A DNA stretch of 64,000 nt from Treponema sp. (GTDB taxonomy: Bacteria > Spirochaetota > Spirochaetia > Treponematales > Treponemataceae). Positions within the stretch are counted from its first letter, which is position 1; each line of letters starts with the position of its first letter. The stretch is taken from NCBI GenBank assembly GCA_024693045.1, contig JAILLQ010000038.1, positions 1 through 64,000 on the forward strand, written 5' to 3'. Shown here piece by piece: positions 58,330 to 64,000 of this stretch. The notes beneath the pieces are model-generated. The model did no database searches. It saw only the letters and a program-made list of their open reading frames with translations, and was not told where the DNA came from. Position numbers and translations under genes: made by a program.

Positions 58330-59691
58330 TTAACAGCAGTTCATAATCTTTAGAACTTCTTCCTTCTCTTTTATAAACAAGTCTGCCAGAATAGGATCAA
58401 AATGACTTCCTGAAGATTCCTTTATAATTTCAAATGCCCTCTCTGGAGAAAAAGCCTTTTTGTAACAACGCGGTGAAACCAAAGCATCAAAGACATCTGC
58501 TACAGCCATGATTCTAGCACACAAGGGTATCGCTTCTCCTTTTAAATTATTAGGATAACCACTTCCATCCCAGCGTTCATGATGCCCTTTTGCTACATCA
58601 ATTGCCATTTTTACATATTCATCGGATTCAATTTTACCCAGGACTTCCTTAATAATTTTTTCACCAAAAATAGTGTGAATTTTCATTTTTTCAAATTCTT
58701 CTGCAGTCAATTTGCCTGGTTTCTGCAAAATAATATCTGATACAGCAATTTTTCCAATATCATGCATCGGTGCAACTTTTTTTAAAATATCAATATAATG
58801 CTCGGTAAGAATTTCTGGAAAATATCCATAAGAACGAGCGGCCTTTGCCAAAAGTTCTACATACAAACTGGTTCTTCTAACATGTTCTCCTGTTTCAGTA
58901 TCACGGCTTTCAATTATTGTAGACATACCAAGAATAGTCTGTTCCTGTACATACTGCAGGTGACGATTTTTAGCAACAATTTCAGAAGTCTTTTTATTAA
59001 CTTCTTTTTCCAAATTATCACGATTTTCTTCCAGTTTTTCAGTAAGGCTGATGCAAACAATTGTAAGACAAACAAAAGTTATGATTAAAACAACAATTAC
59101 TAATTCAACGACTAGTCTTGTAATATTAACAAATCCTTTCATATCTTCCTGAGCGGAATCCAAATCTCTTGCGATAAAGGACATAAGTTTTGAAAAATTA
59201 GCTTTTGCCTCAGAAAAAGAATTCATCATATCTTTTGAAATATAGCGCTCGGCAAGTTCTTTTGAATTATTAGTTCGCAAATCCATTGCTATATCAATTT
59301 GTGAAAAAATATGATGACAAAGACTATCTGCGTCATGGAATACCTGCTTTAACTCTTCACTGTATCCCAGATTGCTTTCAATTTCCTTCAAATCAATAAG
59401 AATTTTATTATGGATTAAGAATTCTTTCTGCTTGTAATTAGGAAGTAAATCCACATCAGATGTAAGAACATAAAGAGCAGTTACAGATTGTTCTTCGGCT
59501 AAATTCTTAAGGACATTCTGAATTAATTCTAAATTTATAGCTCCAGGTGCAATAGAGGCTTTATATGTATTAATAGTTCTTGTCAGACACAAACAGATTA
59601 GTGCTAAACCAAAGAGTTCAATACAAAAGAAACTGAGACATATTTTAAAAAGCCTTAAAGAATTTTCACTTCTTAATCTAAACATCAACAC
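58330..59691 (-). CDS. Membrane HD-GYP domain protein (putative c-di-GMP phosphodiesterase) with periplasmic helical sensor
   Basis: TGEHVRRTSLYVELLAKAA, APMHDIGKIAVSDIILQKPGKLTAEEFEKMKIHTIFGEKII, GHHERWDGSGYPNNLKGEAIPLCARIMAVADVFDAL. Confidence 0.94.
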   Translation of the reverse strand: MLMFRLRSENSLRLFKICLSFFCIELFGLALICLCLTRTINTYKASIAPGAINLELIQNVLKNLAEEQSVTALYVLTSDVDLLPNYKQKEFLIHNKILIDLKEIESNLGYSEELKQVFHDADSLCHHIFSQIDIAMDLRTNNSKELAERYISKDMMNSFSEAKANFSKLMSFIARDLDSAQEDMKGFVNITRLVVELVIVVLIITFVCLTIVCISLTEKLEENRDNLEKEVNKKTSEIVAKNRHLQYVQEQTILGMSTIIESRDTETGEHVRRTSLYVELLAKAARSYGYFPEILTEHYIDILKKVAPMHDIGKIAVSDIILQKPGKLTAEEFEKMKIHTIFGEKIIKEVLGKIESDEYVKMAIDVAKGHHERWDGSGYPNNLKGEAIPLCARIMAVADVFDALVSPRCYKKAFSPERAFEIIKESSGSHFDPILADLFIKEKEEVLKIMNCC

Positions 59692-59699
59692 TCCGATTA

Positions 59700-60917
59700 T
59701 TATTCACTTTTACCAGAAATTTCTTCAACTAAGTCGTCCAATTCATCTTGCAAATCTATATCCTCTAATTTTGATTCTGTCAAAGTGTGTCCAAAAAGTT
59801 TTGCCGGTTTCCAGACAGATTTGTAAACATTCTGACGATGGCTATATTTTGACTGTTCCATTAGTGCAGAAAGAGCTGGCGAGGATTTTACCGCTTCTGA
59901 ATGAGCTACTCTAAGATTCGCAGGACACTCGCCGGTATTTTCAAAAATCATGAATTGACTTTCGTCATTAGTCAGCCAGTCCGCAACTTTTTCGGCCCAT
60001 TCCGGGAAAGATGTCCTAGGAGAAATTCCCAGCATTTTATATCCGGCATAACTGTGCAGCTGTAAATCCCTGCCGGCAATATTCAATGTTGGAAGTTTAC
60101 AGGCAGCATAATTATCGCCCCAAAGTTCCTGAACTCTAATTGAATTCCATGCCCCATTTACTCCAGCTACGATTTCATCATTTTCCATAAGCTTAATAAA
60201 AGAAGAATCTGAGGCACTCTTAAAACCTGGTAAATGAGCAAGCGTATGTATAGCTTTTGCTACATCAATTCCTTTAATTTCCGATTTAGTACAATTCCAG
60301 TTGCAAGTGTTACTGATTCCATCTGTATTCATTTCAATATCCAAACCAGCAGCCTTAAAAAAGGAATAAAGATACCAACCATTTTGTAAATCCATTGTTA
60401 CATATTTTCCAGCAGAAAGAGCCTTATCAGCCATTTTTTCAAAAGACTTTACATCGTTTTCGTTCAAATATGCCTTGTTGTAATACAAAAAATAACCATT
60501 ACTGTTTAATACAGGATATGCGTAAAGTTTATCTTCGTGCATGGAAGCCTTTATTATTCCTGTTTCAAGTCCACCACACGATGTAATAACATAGTCCTTG
60601 TTGTAAGTAACTTCTTTTAGATAATCATTATCCATAAGTTCATTAAACTGATTATCCACAAATACAAAGATATCAGGTTCTTTTATACTGCCAGAAAGAA
60701 GAACATTTCTACATTTAGCCGAAGACTGCTCAATTATGTTGAAATTAAAAGAAGCATATTTTTTATTCAATTCAGCAAATTTTTCTAATCTTGATTTTGA
60801 AAGTTCTACATTGCCTTCATCAACCCAAACAGTAAGACAAACACTTTCTTTCTTACACGATGAAAACATTAAAAGAGTAATTAGTACAAATATAACAAAG
60901 CCTTTGATTCTAAACAT
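59700..60917 (-). CDS. Extracellular solute-binding lipoprotein (family 1 SBP-like)
   Basis: Lipobox FSSC, LTVWVDEGNVELSKSRLEKFAELNKKYASFNFNII, AGVNGAWNSIRVQELWGDNYAACKLPTL. Confidence 0.85.
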   Translation of the reverse strand: MFRIKGFVIFVLITLLMFSSCKKESVCLTVWVDEGNVELSKSRLEKFAELNKKYASFNFNIIEQSSAKCRNVLLSGSIKEPDIFVFVDNQFNELMDNDYLKEVTYNKDYVITSCGGLETGIIKASMHEDKLYAYPVLNSNGYFLYYNKAYLNENDVKSFEKMADKALSAGKYVTMDLQNGWYLYSFFKAAGLDIEMNTDGISNTCNWNCTKSEIKGIDVAKAIHTLAHLPGFKSASDSSFIKLMENDEIVAGVNGAWNSIRVQELWGDNYAACKLPTLNIAGRDLQLHSYAGYKMLGISPRTSFPEWAEKVADWLTNDESQFMIFENTGECPANLRVAHSEAVKSSPALSALMEQSKYSHRQNVYKSVWKPAKLFGHTLTESKLEDIDLQDELDDLVEEISGKSE

Positions 60918-60972
60918 GACCTATATTATTATAAGTCATTTTTCTTAAAAAGATAGTTATTGAAAAATAAAA

Positions 60973-61791
60973 TTACAAAGTTTTTACAGTAAATGCAGCC
61001 TGAACTGTAAAAGCTTTTCCTAAAGAACTTTCCCTTCTATTTGAACCAAATATTTCTGTATGGCAGGTACAATCTCTAGAAATAACAATATTTTCGTCGC
61101 GAATATTACAACTTTTTAAAAGTGCAAGATTAGCCTTTAGCAAACTTAAATGAAAAAGTTCCCCTGGCCCACAATTCCAATTTTTTGCTACCTGCGAAAA
61201 ATCTTCTGCAGAAGTCACTGGTCTAACACAGTCTGGAGAAAAGTTTGAAGCAAAATAATCAGCTCTTTCCTTGTTAACAATGTAACAGCAGTCCTGAATG
61301 TGTGGCCCGATTGCAACTGAAATATTTTCTGCCTTTGCTCCATATTTTTCTGCGGCAAGTTTAATTGCATTTGCTGCTATTCCAGTTCCCTTCCAACCAG
61401 AATGAATAGTCCCAAAAAATCCACTTTCAGCTTCGTACAGATAAACAGGAAGACAGTCTGCTACGGTAACAAGGGGTAAAAGCTCTGCATTTTTTGTAAT
61501 AATACCGTCTCCAATTTTGTTTTCGGTATCAAGAGAAGAATCTACACTATAAACAAGCTTAGTGTGATCTAACTGAACCTGACTTATCACTTTTCCTCCA
61601 AAGTCACTGCAAATAGAGGCCAGCATTTTATTGCGGTTTTCATTTTCTTCATTCCACCTGAATCGCATAGAACCAGCAGCAAGAAGAGTAAGCCCCCACT
61701 GTGCGCCAGTTAAAGGCTTTCCATCTCTGTAAAAAGGAAAAGTTCTGTATTTTTCACCTTTATAATTTTTTTCAAAAGAAATTTCAGTCAT
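60973..61791 (-). CDS. YfiH/LACC1-family (polyphenol oxidase/purine nucleoside phosphorylase-like) protein
   Basis: VTVADCLPVYLYEAESGFFGTIHSGWKGTGIAANAIKLAAEKYGAKAENISVAIGPHIQDCCYIV. Confidence 0.9.
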   Translation of the reverse strand: MTEISFEKNYKGEKYRTFPFYRDGKPLTGAQWGLTLLAAGSMRFRWNEENENRNKMLASICSDFGGKVISQVQLDHTKLVYSVDSSLDTENKIGDGIITKNAELLPLVTVADCLPVYLYEAESGFFGTIHSGWKGTGIAANAIKLAAEKYGAKAENISVAIGPHIQDCCYIVNKERADYFASNFSPDCVRPVTSAEDFSQVAKNWNCGPGELFHLSLLKANLALLKSCNIRDENIVISRDCTCHTEIFGSNRRESSLGKAFTVQAAFTVKTL

Positions 61792-61802
61792 TTCAAACTC
61801 AT

Positions 61803-63545
61803 TTACCGTTTTAGCATATCCAGAGGTTCTATTTCTGCCAGTATTTGTCTACACTGGGTTAATTCTTCTCTTGCCTTTGCCAAATTATCGCGATATTCTC
61901 TATTTCCCCGTCCCTTTAGTGTCATCAGGTTCTGCAAAGAATCGTAGCCTTTAACCTTTTCATCATCCAAAATTCCATGAAAAACCCTTTCCATAGTTCT
62001 TACTGAATCACAAAATTTAGCTTCCCATGTTCGTATAGAGGCTTCTGCATTGTTAATTACAGAATCGATAAGAGTCTGGCCTTTTAAAGTCCTTACGTGT
62101 TCATCAATCTGTTTCTGAATAACTTGACCAATTGAACCATTAGGCTTTAATGAAGCAGCAAAATTTAAAAGATCCATATTAGTATCATTAAAAAGATTTA
62201 AAGCTTCGGAAAGTTCAGACCTGTTTTCGTTATTTACAAAAACACCTTCCAAAACGAGCACATTCAAAATCTGCATCATATCTGCGAACTTTGATTCTGC
62301 AAACCAGACTAAAAAACCTGCGGTCATCTCACAGTGAAAAGGGATTCCTCCCCAAAGTCTAGTCCAAGGGCGTTCCTGCAATTCAGGAAAAGATTCAAGA
62401 TTAAATTTTTCTTTTAAGACACTAGCAAGCTGAGCCTTCTTCCTATCTCGTAACCATGCAGCCCATCTAGAATCGAAAACACATTTCCATTCTTCCTTGA
62501 ACTTTACAAACCAGTCTTCACCACCGGCAGAATCAGCAGGCATCCAGTCATAATCGGAAAAAACAACTTTACCCAAAGCAGCCATAGGAACGGTTGAAAT
62601 AAACATTTGAATCATAGAAATATTGGATGCCGATTTAGAAAGGAATTCCCGCAAGGAATTTTCAGTTTCTCCGGCAAGTTCAACAGCAGCTCCACCCTTT
62701 CGCTGAGGGAAAAGAAAAAGAGCTTCCAAAGCTTCATTGGGAATCGACCTGGCATTACAAAGAACTCCCGCAAAAGCCGGGAAATCCACCTGAGCATTAG
62801 AATAAGGAGCCGTATAACTTTCAGAAACAATTGCCGTAAACTGAGAAACAAAATGAGTATATGGTAGATTTGTAAAAGATTTTAACCAGGACAAGGCTCT
62901 TACCGCATTGTAAAGTTCAGCTTTTTCTCTAGGGTTAATGTCTTTTAAAATGTTATCCATTCTCTTTAATAAAGATGCCCTTAACTCAGTTGTAGCTTCC
63001 CTTTCAAATGGAATCTGATAGGGATCTGCTTCCTTGTTAATATTTTCAGTTATGCCGGGAGCAATAAAAGCTCCTAAAAATACATAAAATTTTCCAGGAT
63101 CATCGTCCATTATAGTAATGTAGGGTTTAAAGAAATCAGCAGTATTTTTTAATTCCTTAAGTTTTTCAAAAAAGAGAGAATGTAAAAGTCCATTCCCCAC
63201 GTCGAGAAGTCCCGGGTGATTTTTATTAATTTTTCTGGCAAGATTATCAATCAAGTCCATATTGTAGAGTTCGATTTTTGGCTTTTTTGTAATAAAAGTA
63301 CGAATCCATAAGAAAAAACGGTATAGCAGAGACTCATTTCTAAGTTTTACCTCCAGAGTAAAATCATCTGCATCTTCACGAGTCGGCTGTAGTATTGGTA
63401 ATTCTTTTTCTCTATTTTGATTTATTTTTGCAAGTAGAAATTTTCGTTCTTCAGAACTAATTCCTGCCACAAGATCATCAAACGAATTTTTTTCTGCTGA
63501 AGTTTCCATATTGGTATTATAAAATAAAGAGGAAGCATTTTCCAC
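61803..63545 (-). CDS. Conserved treponemal-type helical protein of unknown function (possibly DUF5312)
   Basis: Long intact ORF; no catalytic motif recognised. Confidence 0.6.
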   Translation of the reverse strand: MENASSLFYNTNMETSAEKNSFDDLVAGISSEERKFLLAKINQNREKELPILQPTREDADDFTLEVKLRNESLLYRFFLWIRTFITKKPKIELYNMDLIDNLARKINKNHPGLLDVGNGLLHSLFFEKLKELKNTADFFKPYITIMDDDPGKFYVFLGAFIAPGITENINKEADPYQIPFEREATTELRASLLKRMDNILKDINPREKAELYNAVRALSWLKSFTNLPYTHFVSQFTAIVSESYTAPYSNAQVDFPAFAGVLCNARSIPNEALEALFLFPQRKGGAAVELAGETENSLREFLSKSASNISMIQMFISTVPMAALGKVVFSDYDWMPADSAGGEDWFVKFKEEWKCVFDSRWAAWLRDRKKAQLASVLKEKFNLESFPELQERPWTRLWGGIPFHCEMTAGFLVWFAESKFADMMQILNVLVLEGVFVNNENRSELSEALNLFNDTNMDLLNFAASLKPNGSIGQVIQKQIDEHVRTLKGQTLIDSVINNAEASIRTWEAKFCDSVRTMERVFHGILDDEKVKGYDSLQNLMTLKGRGNREYRDNLAKAREELTQCRQILAEIEPLDMLKR

Positions 63546-63611
63546 ATAATTTTTTATACATGTTCCTTGTAATTAAAAAATTCACTATAATTTAAAAGTG
63601 GAGGTTTTTAC

Positions 63612-64000
63612 ATGGAACAAATTACTAGTACTGACATAGTTCTTCAAATTCTGGTATCTGTCGGTATTATAGTCATGGCGGCAAAATACATTGGTACTTT
63701 GTCTAAAAAAATAGGTTTCCCTCAGGTAGCAGGAATGATTATCGCGGGACTTTTATTACGCTTTCTTCCCCTATTTAAAAATTTCGGATCAAATCCAGAT
63801 GGAACACTTTTAGGTGAAAGCGAAAGATTTATTTCATACCTTGCCGAAATAGGTGTTATTCTTATTATGTTTAGTGCAGGTCTTGGAACCAATTTGAAAT
63901 CCCTTATGAAGTCTGGGCCTAAAGCAACTATAATAGCTTTATGTGGAGTTTTAGTTCCTCTTATTATGGGAACCATTATGTCTCTATGTTTCTGGGGTTT
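63612..64000 (+). CDS. CPA2-type cation:proton antiporter / KefB-like, N-terminal part (truncated by window edge)
   Basis: MEQITSTDIVLQILVSVGIIVMAAKYIGTLSKKIGFPQVAGMIIAGLLLRFL...FISYLAEIGVILIMFSAGLGTNLKSL; absent from the ORF track because it is open at the window end. Confidence 0.85.
   Translation, partial: MEQITSTDIVLQILVSVGIIVMAAKYIGTLSKKIGFPQVAGMIIAGLLLRFLPLFKNFGSNPDGTLLGESERFISYLAEIGVILIMFSAGLGTNLKSLMKSGPKATIIALCGVLVPLIMGTIMSLCFWG

Noticed and set aside
63722-63976. 84-aa minus-strand ORF
   Set aside because: Antisense to the truncated CPA2 antiporter, whose hydrophobic N-terminus is clearly coding on the plus strand.

Overview
This 64 kb window is AT-rich chromosomal DNA from a spirochaete, most likely a Treponema. 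That call rests on the spirochaete-type giant GreA, the fused cmk-rpsA gene, a UPF0164/FadL-like protein and the many TPR lipoprotein/periplasmic genes. It is mostly core genome with no CRISPR array, transposase, integrase or prophage module that I could see. Main content: gap (partial), clpB, a SpoIIE/PP2C receptor cluster, a degenerate-looking GH57 protein next to a DUF4912 protein, tRNA-Arg(TCT), a sigma-54 activator, cmk-rpsA, rluB-like/scpB/scpA/folK/recA, TPR genes, rpe, giant greA, an MBL hydrolase, deoC, a small ferredoxin missing from the ORF track, M23 peptidase, PBP1A, a truncated ParB-like protein, tyrS, rlmJ, nadE, valS, an MCP, an AGCS symporter, MATE, pgi, HD-GYP plus an orphan binding protein, a YfiH-like protein and a partial CPA2 antiporter. 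The best leads for something undescribed are: (1) a GC-rich structured intergenic element at about 37840-37945 with mutually exclusive hairpins; (2) a ParB CTPase-like domain that keeps both CTP-binding motifs but replaces the HTH with a basic amphipathic tail, coupled to PBP1A; (3) a GH57-fold protein lacking the usual catalytic His and Glu motifs, beside DUF4912; (4) an orphan solute-binding lipoprotein in a two-gene operon with a membrane HD-GYP protein; and (5) several promoters whose predicted start sites fall at or next to the ATG (leaderless mRNAs), including one MATE promoter that overlaps a 24-bp dyad. All homology calls are from reading the sequence and memory; no searches were run.
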